Assembly (NCBI GenBank): GCA_034433615.1
Contig: DAOUAJ010000146.1
Span: 1 to 27,086, forward strand
Origin: DAOUAJ01 sp034433615
GTDB lineage: Bacteria > Chloroflexota > Anaerolineae > DUEN01
DNA: 27,086 bases
Direction: 5' to 3'
Shown here: piece after piece, positions 14,913 to 22,594 of the stretch
Layout of the letters: every line of letters starts with the position of its first letter
Position numbering within the stretch: position 1 is the first letter of the stretch
Position numbers and translations under genes: made by a program
The notes under the pieces: generated by a model
What the model was told of the DNA's origin: nothing
Seen by the model: the letters and a program-made list of their open reading frames with translations, nothing else
Databases searched by the model: none

Positions 14913-15763
14913 AGACGGCCTCCGCGCCGACGCCGCTCGCCATCCTCACGCCGCTCGTAGGGCAAGGGGATGTATTGGACCGATGGGCGGCGCTGAGTCG
15001 GCTGAGGGTACAGGTCCATCAAGGTGTAGACCTCCTCCGGCATATCAGTGTTCACCGGCAACCCCATCGCCTGGGCCTCCTCGCTAGAGATCGGGTAGTC
15101 GTGGGTCCACTTGCCGGTGCTGAGCAGGTCGGCGATCTCCTTGGCCTTGGCCTGATCCATGCCGTTAGCTGTCAGAACCTCCTGCACAGTCCCGTTGACC
15201 TGACGTAACGCCTTTTGGGCCAGGTCTGCCATGATCAAGGTCTGATCGTCAATCTCGTTGAGGTCTTTCATCTCCAGGACGCGCACGATGGAAGCGGCCG
15301 CGGCTTGTCCTAACTGAGGATCCACGGGCCCCAGCACAGCGTTCTCATCCATCACAATCTCATCTGCCGCCAGAGCGATGAGGGTGCCGCCCGACATGGC
15401 ATAGTGCGGCACAAAGACGGTCACCTTGCCCCCGTGACGTACCAGCGCATGAGCAATCTGTTCAGCCGCCAACACCAACCCGCCGGGAGTGTGAAGGATC
15501 AAATCAATGGGCATATCATCGGGGGTCAGGCGGATAGCTCGCAGGACCTGTTCGCTGTCCTCAATGTCAATGTAACGGGACACCGGAAAGCCCAGAAAGC
15601 TCATGGTCTCCTGCCGGTGCAACATGGTGATGACGCGAGAGCCTCGCTTTCTCTCGATGGAATGGATCACCCGTTGCCGCATGGCCTCCAGGTATCGTTG
15701 TCGCAATATGGGCTGCAAGCTCGAGATGATGAGGAACAGCCATAGGATGCTGAAGAAGTCCAT
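14909..15763 (-). CDS. SDH-family (ClpP/SppA-fold) membrane serine protease
   Basis: 284 aa. An N-terminal transmembrane anchor (residues 3-20) is followed by a crotonase/ClpP-fold domain of the serine dehydrogenase proteinase family (SDH_sah). Signatures: LILHTPGGLVLAAEQIA (HTPGG at 91-95) and HYAMSGGTLIALAADEIVMDENAVLGPVDPQL, with the nucleophile Ser124 in AMSGG. The C-terminal part is charged and Arg-rich. Members are membrane proteases thought to act on membrane or misfolded proteins. Start at 15763 follows AAGGAGG. First gene of the SDH-rhomboid-BON group. Confidence 0.9.
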   Translation of the reverse strand: MDFFSILWLFLIISSLQPILRQRYLEAMRQRVIHSIERKRGSRVITMLHRQETMSFLGFPVSRYIDIEDSEQVLRAIRLTPDDMPIDLILHTPGGLVLAAEQIAHALVRHGGKVTVFVPHYAMSGGTLIALAADEIVMDENAVLGPVDPQLGQAAAASIVRVLEMKDLNEIDDQTLIMADLAQKALRQVNGTVQEVLTANGMDQAKAKEIADLLSTGKWTHDYPISSEEAQAMGLPVNTDMPEEVYTLMDLYPQPTQRRPSVQYIPLPYERREDGERRRRGGRL

Positions 15764-15799
15764 GCCGCCTCCTTCACGTCAGAATCGGGAAGATGGCAA

Positions 15800-15884
15800 C
15801 CCCCAGGCCCCGGTTTGCCTGCCCCCTGTGCCTGCCCCAAGGGCTAGGCTGGCCGGGCAGGCCAGGGAGACCGGTGCCTGGGGG
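15800..15884. repeat. Nested palindromic element downstream of the dnaJ-side genes
   Basis: Outer arms of 15 nt (15800-15814 and 15870-15884) match with one mismatch; an inner pair GCCTGCCC (15830-15837) and GGGCAGGC (15855-15862) is perfect. The element fills the gap between the dnaJ stop and the SDH gene's ribosome binding site. It contains a 22-nt stretch (15817-15838) seen again at 26932-26953. Confidence 0.65.
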
Positions 15885-15890
15885 CCAGGA

Positions 15891-16862
15891 TCAACGATGA
15901 CGGGACAAATCACGCAGTTGCCGGAACAGCTCCTTCTCTCGTTCCGTCAGGCCCTGTGGTAACTGGACGTTCATCCGGGCGTAGAGATCGCCCCTTTGAT
16001 CGGGGTTCTTCAAGTTCGGCATGCCCAGGCCCCGCAACCGGAACGTCTTGCCGTTGGGCGTCTCCGGCGGGATCGTCAACATTACGGGCCGTTCCAGTGT
16101 GGGCACCTGCACCTCGCCGCCCAGGAGGGCGATGTAGAGGTCCACCGGCACATCCACCTCTAAATTGTCTCCGTCTCGTCGGAAAAGGGGATGGGGCGAG
16201 ACCTCCACACGCAGATATAAATCGCCCGCCCGGCCGTGGCCAGTAGCCCCCTTCCCGGCCACGCGCACCCGTGAGCCAGTGCGCACCCCGCGCGGGATCT
16301 TCACCTCTAAACGACTGCCGTCCTCCCGTTGCAATATGCGGGTGGTGCCCCGAAATGCCTCTTCCAGGGTGATAGTAACCGGTTGCTCCACATCCTGGCT
16401 GCGTTGTGAGCGTTCCTGGAAGATGTCCTGGTAACCGCCGAAATCGGTCGTACGCCGACGACCGCCCATGCCGCCGAACAGAGCCTCAAAGAAATCAGAG
16501 AAGCCACCCAGGCCACCCAGAATCTCCTCAAACTCTTCCGGGCCGACGGTGCGCGTGTAGACCCGCTGTCCCCCTGGACTACCCGTCGTCCATCGGCTCC
16601 AGTCGAAGTCTTCAGGGCGGCCCCCCATGCGTTCATACTGTTGCCAGTGGGCGCCAAACTGGTCGTACTTCTTGCGCTTCTCCGGGTCTGAGAGTACCTC
16701 GTAGGCCTCGTTAATCTCCTTGAAGCGCTCTTCGGCGACCTTATCGCCCGGATTGACGTCAGGGTGATACTGGCGGGCCAGCTTGCGGTAAGCTTGTTTG
16801 ATCGTTTTGGCTGAGGCGTTACGATCCACACCCAGGATCTTGTAATAATCCTTATATTGCAT
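15891..16862 (-). CDS. DnaJ/CbpA-type Hsp40 co-chaperone
   Basis: 323 aa. J domain at the N-terminus (YKDYYKILGVDRNAS) with HPD at 33-35, then a Gly/Phe-rich segment (about 110-135, FEALFGGMGG) and the two C-terminal substrate-binding domains (from about 165). No CxxCxGxG zinc-finger repeats are present, so it is CbpA/class II rather than full DnaJ. It delivers substrates to DnaK and stimulates its ATPase. The start at 16862 follows GAGGGGG and is preferred over 16880. A strong terminator lies upstream, so it is probably transcribed separately from dnaK. No grpE is present in the window. Confidence 0.93.
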   Translation of the reverse strand: MQYKDYYKILGVDRNASAKTIKQAYRKLARQYHPDVNPGDKVAEERFKEINEAYEVLSDPEKRKKYDQFGAHWQQYERMGGRPEDFDWSRWTTGSPGGQRVYTRTVGPEEFEEILGGLGGFSDFFEALFGGMGGRRRTTDFGGYQDIFQERSQRSQDVEQPVTITLEEAFRGTTRILQREDGSRLEVKIPRGVRTGSRVRVAGKGATGHGRAGDLYLRVEVSPHPLFRRDGDNLEVDVPVDLYIALLGGEVQVPTLERPVMLTIPPETPNGKTFRLRGLGMPNLKNPDQRGDLYARMNVQLPQGLTEREKELFRQLRDLSRHR

Positions 16863-16886
16863 ACCCCCTCGACTTCCCAAGATACC

Positions 16887-16915
16887 AGTGTGTCACGAAA
16901 TGCCTTTAATGTCAA
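16887..16915 (-). promoter_or_regulatory. Possible promoter of the dnaJ-type gene
   Basis: Minus-strand -35 TTGACA (16915-16910, perfect), 17 bp, weak -10 CACACT (16892-16887). Located between the terminator at 16935-16966 and the dnaJ start. No CIRCE palindrome is visible. Confidence 0.35.
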
Positions 16916-16934
16916 CTTTACACTCCCCACCTCC

Positions 16935-16966
16935 AAAAAACGGGCGGGGTTGCAAGCCCCCGCCCG
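16935..16966 (-). terminator. Rho-independent terminator after dnaK
   Basis: GC-rich 9-bp stem CGGGCGGGG (16941-16949) with CCCCGCCCG (16958-16966), 8-nt loop. On minus it is followed by TTTTTT (16940-16935). This should end dnaK transcription upstream of the dnaJ-type gene. Confidence 0.85.
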
Positions 16967-16979
16967 CACTTTACCCATA

Positions 16980-16991
16980 GCCCATATGGGC
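16980..16991. repeat. Perfect 12-bp palindrome
   Basis: GCCCATATGGGC between the dnaK terminator and two larger palindromes; possible protein-binding site. Confidence 0.35.
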
Positions 16992-17009
16992 CACAAGTCC
17001 TACACGCAG

Positions 17010-17129
17010 AGGGCGATCATCCTCCTGCTGAGAGCAGAGAGGGATCGCCCTCAGAAGTGGCTTTTTTTACCTATCCCGTATGCAAGGGGCGACCACTCCC
17101 GTGCGGAGGGCAGGCAGTGGGATCGCCCC
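17010..17129. repeat. Two imperfect palindromes with related GGGCGA ends
   Basis: First: AGGGCGATC (17010-17018) pairs with GATCGCCCT (17043-17051). Second: GGGGCGA (17086-17092) pairs with TCGCCCC (17123-17129), and the inner CCACT with AGTGG, with a small bulge. Both carry GGGCGA/TCGCCC ends, so they look like copies of one intergenic repeat type. They would form hairpins in the dnaK 3' untranslated region. A T7 run lies between them on plus (17062-17068). Confidence 0.6.
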
Positions 17130-17133
17130 TATG

Positions 17134-19029
17134 TCACACCGGGCGATATTCGCCTTCCACCACATCCTCACCCCCAGGGGGAGTGGCTCGACCGCCTGAA
17201 CTGCCATCGCCCGCTGGAGCCTGTTGATACAATTGCTGGCTCAAGGCGTAACTGGCCTGTTGCAACTGATCGGTCAGGTTGCGAATGCGGCTGATGTCTT
17301 CTCCCTTAGTTGCCTGCTTCAAGTCATTAATCAGGTTCTCGATGCGCCCACGATCCGTCGGCGGCACGCGATCGCCCAATTCGCGCAGCGTCTTCTCGAC
17401 CGTGTAAATCAGGCCGTCGGCCGTGTTGCGCGCCTCCGCCAGCTCCCGCCGGCGTCGGTCCTCTCGTTCGTGCTCACGCGCCTCGCGCACCATGCGTTCC
17501 ACATCCTCCTTGCTCAGGTTGGTGGAGGCCGTGATCCGGATGCTCTGTTCCTTGCCCGTAGCCTTGTCTTTGGCCGTCACGTGCAGGATGCCGTTGGCGT
17601 CAATATCGAACGTCACCTCGATCTGTGGAACGCCGCGCGGTGCCGGCGGAATTCCCTCCAGCCGGAAGTGTCCTAACGTCTTGTTGTCCGCCGCCATAGG
17701 GCGTTCGCCCTGCAAGACGTGGACATCCACTGCTGTCTGGCCGTCCTCGGCTGTGGTGAAAGTTTCCATCTTGCGCGTCGGGATCGTCGTATTACGCGGG
17801 ATCAATACCGTCATCACCCCTCCCAACGTCTCCAGTCCCAGGCTTAGCGGGGTGACATCCAGCAACAGCACATCCCGAACTTCACCGCCCAGCACGCCCG
17901 CCTGGATGGCTGCACCCACGGCGACCACCTCGTCCGGGTTCACCCCCTTGTGCGGCTCCTTGCCGCCGGTCAGCTCACGCACCAGCTCCTGGACCATGGG
18001 CATGCGGGTTGAACCACCTACCAATACCACCTCGTCCAAGTCGCGTGCGGTGAGGCCGGCGTCTTGCAATGCGCGCTGGAACGGGCCACGGCATCGCTCC
18101 AACAGATCCTCGGTAAGTTGCTCGAATTTGCTGCGCGTCAGCCGCATCTGCAAGTGCTTGGGGCCAGTGGCGTCTGCCGTGATGAACGGCAGGTTGATCT
18201 CCGTCTCCGATAACGAAGACAACTCAATCTTCGCCTTTTCGGCTGCCTCTCGCAGCCGCTGCAGCGCCTGACGATCCTTACTCAGATCAATTCCCTGGTC
18301 CCTCTTGAACTCTTGAATAATCCACTGGACGATGCGCTCGTCCCAGTCATCGCCGCCCAGGTGCGTATCACCGTTTGTAGCCTTCACCTCGATAACACCC
18401 TCGCCGACTTCCAAAACAGAGACGTCGAAGGTGCCACCACCCAGGTCGAAAACTAAGATGGTCTCGTCCTTCTTTTTGTCCAGCCCATAGGCCAGCGCGG
18501 CCGCTGTCGGCTCGTTGATGATGCGCAGCACTTCCAGCCCCGCGATCTGACCGGCATCCTTGGTCGCCTGTCGCTGCGAGTCATTGAAATAGGCCGGGAC
18601 GGTGATCACTGCCTGGGTCACTGTCTCGCCCAGGTAGGCCTCGGCGTCCCGCTTAAGCTTGCTCAGAATCATCGCCGAGATCTCCTGCGGCGTATAGGTT
18701 TTGCCCGCGACAGGAATCTGCACGCGCGCATCTGCCTGGGGGCCAGCGACGACCTTATAAGGCACCATTTCCATCGTGCGCTTCGTTTCAGGATCGTCAA
18801 TCCGCCGCCCCATCAGACGTTTAATAGAATAGATGGTGTTTTCGGCGTTCACCACCGCCTGGCGCTTAGCCGTCTGGCCCACCAATCGCTCGTTCGTCTT
18901 GGTGAAAGCCACCACCGACGGACACAGACGCCCGCCTTCGGCTGTCGAGATGACCACCGGTTCACCGCCCTCCATAACGGCCACCACCGAGTTGGTCGTC
19001 CCCAGGTCAATACCTACGACTTTAGCCAT
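17134..19029 (-). CDS. dnaK: Hsp70 chaperone DnaK
   Basis: 631 aa, full-length. ATP-dependent chaperone that holds and refolds client proteins in the cytoplasm with a J protein and GrpE. Nucleotide-binding signatures: GIDLGTTNS (residues 6-14), IINEPTAAALAYGLD, VFDLGGGTFDVSVLEV and VVLVGGSTRMPMVQELV. The substrate-binding domain begins with the conserved linker LLLDVTPLSLGLETLGG. The C-terminal lid is helical and the tail ends EDVVEGEYRPV, after a Gly-rich spacer. The start at 19029 follows GAGGAGG. It has its own terminator; the upstream region has possible -10 boxes but no good -35 and no CIRCE element. Confidence 0.98.
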   Translation of the reverse strand: MAKVVGIDLGTTNSVVAVMEGGEPVVISTAEGGRLCPSVVAFTKTNERLVGQTAKRQAVVNAENTIYSIKRLMGRRIDDPETKRTMEMVPYKVVAGPQADARVQIPVAGKTYTPQEISAMILSKLKRDAEAYLGETVTQAVITVPAYFNDSQRQATKDAGQIAGLEVLRIINEPTAAALAYGLDKKKDETILVFDLGGGTFDVSVLEVGEGVIEVKATNGDTHLGGDDWDERIVQWIIQEFKRDQGIDLSKDRQALQRLREAAEKAKIELSSLSETEINLPFITADATGPKHLQMRLTRSKFEQLTEDLLERCRGPFQRALQDAGLTARDLDEVVLVGGSTRMPMVQELVRELTGGKEPHKGVNPDEVVAVGAAIQAGVLGGEVRDVLLLDVTPLSLGLETLGGVMTVLIPRNTTIPTRKMETFTTAEDGQTAVDVHVLQGERPMAADNKTLGHFRLEGIPPAPRGVPQIEVTFDIDANGILHVTAKDKATGKEQSIRITASTNLSKEDVERMVREAREHEREDRRRRELAEARNTADGLIYTVEKTLRELGDRVPPTDRGRIENLINDLKQATKGEDISRIRNLTDQLQQASYALSQQLYQQAPAGDGSSGGRATPPGGEDVVEGEYRPV

Positions 19030-19284
19030 ATGTCAAATCCTCCTCGGAATCCCCCGAATCTCTGTCGTTTACTGCGGTAAGCCCAAAGCCCACTGCCCGT
19101 TATCGTCAGCATACGTCCATAATATAAGAGAGGCATAAAGTTTTCGTTAGCAAAGTATATGAACGCGATCCCATTCCATGCGCAAGGCTTGGGGGGTCTG
19201 ACCTTTCGGGTTTCATGTACGCTGGCTATTGTGCTACAATGCCGCTACTTGCAGAGAAATCTCCGGAGAGGGCCTGAAGCGCAG
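19030..19284. other. Divergent intergenic region between dnaK and alr
   Basis: About 255 bp without a gene. On minus, TATATT (rc 19121-19126) or TATTAT could be a dnaK -10, but no -35 match is found at 16-18 bp. On plus, an extended -10 for alr is listed separately. No heat-shock inverted repeat (CIRCE type) is visible. Confidence 0.4.
19232..19240 (+). promoter_or_regulatory. Extended -10 promoter for alanine racemase
   Basis: TGC followed by TACAAT (19235-19240) is an extended -10 box; the -35 (TTCATG at 19212-19217, 17 bp upstream) is poor, as is common for this class. The alr start is 45-78 bp downstream. Confidence 0.5.
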
Positions 19285-19317
19285 ATGGAGTCCCGACGGA
19301 CAATAGCAGAGAGCCCC

Positions 19318-20436
19318 ATGCCGATGCTCAACCGGCCGACCTGGCTGGAAATTGATCTGAATGCGGTAGCCAATAACATTCGCCAGGTGTGCCGGATTGT
19401 AGGGCCACGCGTGCGCGTAATGGCAGTCGTCAAGGCCAACGGTTACGGTCATAGCATCACTCATGTGGCCCAGGCAGCCTTAGAAGGTGGCGCTACCATG
19501 CTGGGGGTAGCCTGTCTGTCGGAGGCGCAAATGCTGCAGGCAGCAGGCGTTGCGACACCCTCGCTCGTGCTGGGTTACACGCCAGCCTGGCAGGCAGAGG
19601 AGGCCGTGCGCCGTCATGTGCGCGTGACCCTCTTCGACCTGGACACAGCGAGGGCACTGAGTCAGGCGGCACAGAGCAGCGGCTCCCCTGCGCGAGTTCA
19701 CGTCAAAGTGGACACGGGGATGGGGCGGCTGGGTCTCCTGCCCGAGGAAGTGCCTGCGTTCGTTGAAGAGCTCACTCGCCTGCCGGGTATCGAGGTGGAG
19801 GGGATCTTCACCCACTTCTCGGTGGCCGACGAGGCAGATAAGAGCTACACCTATTGGCAATTGGACCGCTTCCGCCAGGTGATCCAGGCGCTGAGGGCTC
19901 GGGGAATACATATCCCGCTGGCGCACGCGGCCAACTCGGCCGCACTGCTTTCTGTTCCAGAGAGCCACTTGAACATGGTGCGCGTAGGCATCGCCATGTA
20001 TGGGTTGGCCCCCTCCGCGCAGACGCCGCTGCCGTCAGGGTTCCGCCCCACCTTGACGTGGAAGACGGTCATCGCGCAGGTGAAGACGTTGCCCCCCGGC
20101 AGTTTCGTCAGCTATGGGAACACGTATCAAACCCAGGGCGAAGAGCGGATCGCTGTGATCCCAGTAGGTTACGCGGACGGGTTCCGACGGGCACCCGCGC
20201 ACTGGGGACATGTACTGGTGCACGGGCAACGCGCACCCATCGTGGGACGAGTGTGCATGGACCAGACGATGATCAACGTCACCCACATTGCAGGCGTGCG
20301 ACAGGGTGATGAGGTGGTATTGATCGGCCGGCAGGGGGACGCGGAGATCACCGTGGACGAGGTCGCTGCCCGATTAGGCACCATCAACTACGAAGTGGTA
20401 ACGGGAATCTTGGCGCGGGTGCCCCGCCTGGTCTGA
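19318..20436 (+). CDS. alr: Alanine racemase
   Basis: 372 aa, the usual length. PLP enzyme interconverting L- and D-alanine for peptidoglycan. The PLP lysine is Lys39 in VVKANGYGH; the second catalytic residue is Tyr266 in FVSYGNTYQT. Other family blocks are present: HVKVDTGMGRLGL, GIFTHFSVAD, VGIAMYGLAP and VGRVCMDQTM. The start at 19318 (or 19324) gives the standard N-terminus before RPTWLEIDLNAV, with AGAGAG upstream. An ATG at 19285 is also in frame and cannot be excluded; the longer frame from 19159 would begin before the predicted promoter. Confidence 0.95.
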   Translation: MPMLNRPTWLEIDLNAVANNIRQVCRIVGPRVRVMAVVKANGYGHSITHVAQAALEGGATMLGVACLSEAQMLQAAGVATPSLVLGYTPAWQAEEAVRRHVRVTLFDLDTARALSQAAQSSGSPARVHVKVDTGMGRLGLLPEEVPAFVEELTRLPGIEVEGIFTHFSVADEADKSYTYWQLDRFRQVIQALRARGIHIPLAHAANSAALLSVPESHLNMVRVGIAMYGLAPSAQTPLPSGFRPTLTWKTVIAQVKTLPPGSFVSYGNTYQTQGEERIAVIPVGYADGFRRAPAHWGHVLVHGQRAPIVGRVCMDQTMINVTHIAGVRQGDEVVLIGRQGDAEITVDEVAARLGTINYEVVTGILARVPRLV

Positions 20437-20445
20437 AGCAACAAC

Positions 20446-20643
20446 TTAGTCGGGCAAGAAATCCATCCGCCCCAGCTTGAGATCAACCATGTCGGGATCC
20501 GGCAGGTCACCGCATTCGCAAGGCAGCCCCTGAGCGCAATCTTTGCAGCAGTAAACTCGTCCTTGCTGCGTCACCGGTCTCCAGGTCACTTCCACGCCGC
20601 AACCGTCGCAGACGACCAACTTCGTGCCTTTTACCTGCGCCAT
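20446..20643 (-). CDS. Small cysteine-rich putative zinc-binding protein
   Basis: 65 aa. Seven cysteines: CDGCG near the N-terminus, then VYCCKDCAQGLPCEC, in a pattern likely to bind one or two zinc ions. The last third is acidic (LPDPDMVDLKLGRMDFLPD). It resembles a treble-clef or metallothionein-like fold by Cys density, but I do not recognise a named family. Start at 20643 follows AAGGAGGGG. It converges with alr, with only 9 bp between the stops. No DNA-binding motif can be argued from sequence. Confidence 0.75.
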   Translation of the reverse strand: MAQVKGTKLVVCDGCGVEVTWRPVTQQGRVYCCKDCAQGLPCECGDLPDPDMVDLKLGRMDFLPD

Positions 20644-20757
20644 CTCTGCCCCTCCTTTCAGCGAGACTTACCTTTCCGACTGTCAGCAGATCCTCACAGG
20701 ACCATCATACCACGTCCGCCCGCAGCAGGCAAGACCATCTCGCATCGGAATGCCATT

Positions 20758-20786
20758 TTGCTTTTGACGATGGTTGGTGTTAAGAT
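20758..20786 (+). promoter_or_regulatory. Weak candidate promoter of tpiA
   Basis: TTGCTT (20758-20763), 17 bp, TAAGAT (20781-20786). Both boxes are partial matches. It lies 31 bp before the tpiA ATG. Confidence 0.35.
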
Positions 20787-20816
20787 GCGCTGACTAGATT
20801 CCAAGGAGGAAGAAGG

Positions 20817-21584
20817 ATGCGTACACCGATCATCGCTGGTAACTGGAAGATGAACAAGACGATCACCGAGGCCGAGGCACTGGTTAAGAGTATGCGCGAT
20901 GACTTGGTAGCGATCAAGAAGGTGGAAAAGGTGCTGTGTCCGCCTTTTGTGGACCTGGACCGGGTGGCCGGGTTGATCCGGGGGACCGACATCGGCCTGG
21001 GGGCGCAGGACATGCACTGGGAGGACAAGGGCGCGTTCACGGGCGAAATCTCCCCACTGATGCTGAAAGGACTTTGCCAGTATGTGATCCTGGGACACTC
21101 GGAGCGTCGAGCCTACTTCGGAGAGACAGATCAGACGGTGAACCGCAAAGTGAAGGCCGCGCTGAACCACGGCCTCATCCCCATCATTTGTGTGGGAGAG
21201 ACAGAAGCCCAGTACGACGCGAGAGAGACGGAATCGGTGGTGTGTCGGCAGGTGGAAGGGGCCTTGAACGGGTTGACGGCTGCCCAGGTTGCCAGGGTGG
21301 TGATCGCCTACGAGCCGGTGTGGGCGATTGGGACGGGCAGGGCGGCTACGGCCGAGCAGGCGCAGCAGGTGATCGGCAGCGTCGTGCGCGCTACTATCGC
21401 CCGTCTGTACGATCAGGCTACAGCCGAACAGGTGCGCATCCAGTATGGTGGCAGCACCAACAGTAAGAACATCGCCGAGATCGTGTCACAGCCAGACATT
21501 GACGGCGCGCTGGTGGGGGGCGCCAGCCTGAAAGCGGATGAGTTCATAGCGATGGTGCGAGCTACCGCTGAAGCGAAGGCATAA
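20817..21584 (+). CDS. tpiA: Triosephosphate isomerase
   Basis: 255 aa. Converts DHAP and glyceraldehyde 3-phosphate in glycolysis and gluconeogenesis. Catalytic residues visible: Lys11 in GNWKMN, His94 in LGHSERR and Glu166 in AYEPVWAIGTG. The phosphate-binding parts IQYGGST and GALVGGASL are present near the end. Start at 20817 with AAGGAGGA upstream. It stands alone; a palindromic element follows. Methylglyoxal synthase, which draws on the same DHAP, lies about 2 kb downstream on the other strand. Confidence 0.97.
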   Translation: MRTPIIAGNWKMNKTITEAEALVKSMRDDLVAIKKVEKVLCPPFVDLDRVAGLIRGTDIGLGAQDMHWEDKGAFTGEISPLMLKGLCQYVILGHSERRAYFGETDQTVNRKVKAALNHGLIPIICVGETEAQYDARETESVVCRQVEGALNGLTAAQVARVVIAYEPVWAIGTGRAATAEQAQQVIGSVVRATIARLYDQATAEQVRIQYGGSTNSKNIAEIVSQPDIDGALVGGASLKADEFIAMVRATAEAKA

Positions 21585-21612
21585 GATGCAGGATCAGTAC
21601 ATCACAGTTTTG

Positions 21613-21820
21613 CTCCCAAGCCCGTCCCTTCGAGCAGAGCCCTTCGGCAAGCCCTCGGGCCGAGGCCCCTCAGGCCGAGGACTCAGGGCAGGCTCTCAGG
21701 GCGAAGCCTCGGGCGCTCGATGGACGCCCCAGGGACGGGGCTTTGAGCCGAAATCGTGATGGACTGAGGATACAAGATGCAAGGTGTAACCTGCATCCTG
21801 CATCCTGTATCCTGCATCCT
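21613..21820. repeat. Composite repeat: long inverted repeat plus tandem heptamers
   Basis: Outer arms AAGCCCGTCCCT (21618-21629) and AGGGACGGGGCTT (21731-21743) pair with one extra base. Between them is a GC-rich run of variants of CCTCGGGC/CAGGGC. Directly after come four copies of the heptamer CTGCATC (third one CTGTATC) at 21791-21818. It lies between tpiA and the metalloprotease gene; the longest frame of that gene would read through the heptamers, which I treat as an artefact. Confidence 0.65.
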
Positions 21821-21847
21821 GTGCCACCTCAGGAAGGTTCGACGGTT

Positions 21848-22588
21848 GTGGTGATACCGTGGGAGACTCTGGCGGCCCTGGCGGCCATCCTGATTGCCCT
21901 GTTTTACCTGAGCGACTGGATTGGCCGGCATATGCAGGGCATTGGTTTGCTGATCACCGGCCATGCTGAAGGGGGTATGGTGTTGGCCTGGCTGATCTTC
22001 TTGCCTGGCGTGGTGTTGCACGAGATGAGCCATTGGATCGTAGCCCGCGTACTGGGCCTGCGTCCTTCCCGGCCGCGCGTTTGGCCCCAACGCCGGGGGA
22101 AGACGGTGCGGATGGGGTACGTGGATTTCCGCGCGAGCGACCCTCTCCGTGATAGCCTGGTAGGGCTGGCACCTTTCATAACCGGCTGCGGCGTCCTGCT
22201 CTGGACCGCAACCCAGGTCTTCGGCCTCGGCGGGCAGACCGGATGGCAGGAGGTCGTCCAGCATCTCTGGCGCGGCGTGGTTCACCCGGATGTCTGGCTT
22301 TATGCCTACGTGATCTTCGCCGTCTCCAACGGCATGATGCCCAGCACCAGCGACCGACAGGCCTGGGGAACCCTGTTGCTGTATCTATTGATCGCAGCGG
22401 GCAGCCTCTATACGCTGGACCTGCTCCCCACCGTCTCTGTTGAGGTCGTCACGGCCGCGAGCCGCAGTGTCCAGATCTTGACTTACGCGCTGGCGCTGGC
22501 TCTCATCATTGACCTGTCCATCGCTCTGATGATCAGCGTGATGGAGTTAACCTTGGGTACGATCAAACGACAACGGGTGATGTATTGA
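21848..22588 (+). CDS. Putative HExxH membrane metalloprotease (M50-like)
   Basis: 246 aa from a GTG start, with AGGAAGG (21831-21837) upstream. Several hydrophobic segments. HEMSHW at 58-63 places an HExxH zinc motif in a membrane helix, as in site-2 proteases. A later NGMMPSTSDRQ resembles the M50 second motif (N-x2-P-x3-D) and could supply the third zinc ligand. No PDZ domain is present. A longer frame from 21743 would start inside the repeat and encode an odd N-terminus, so the GTG is preferred. The family is likely M50-related but activity and substrate are unproven. It converges with the YitT gene, 6 bp apart. Confidence 0.7.
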   Translation: MVIPWETLAALAAILIALFYLSDWIGRHMQGIGLLITGHAEGGMVLAWLIFLPGVVLHEMSHWIVARVLGLRPSRPRVWPQRRGKTVRMGYVDFRASDPLRDSLVGLAPFITGCGVLLWTATQVFGLGGQTGWQEVVQHLWRGVVHPDVWLYAYVIFAVSNGMMPSTSDRQAWGTLLLYLLIAAGSLYTLDLLPTVSVEVVTAASRSVQILTYALALALIIDLSIALMISVMELTLGTIKRQRVMY

Positions 22589-22594
22589 CTGCTT

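Noticed and set aside
21791..21818. Tandem CTGCATC heptamers as a CRISPR-like array
   Set aside because: Units are 7 nt, directly abutting, without spacers.
21743..21847. N-terminal extension of the metalloprotease reading through tandem heptamers
   Set aside because: The first 35 residues are encoded by the repeat; a GTG with a ribosome binding site lies at 21848.
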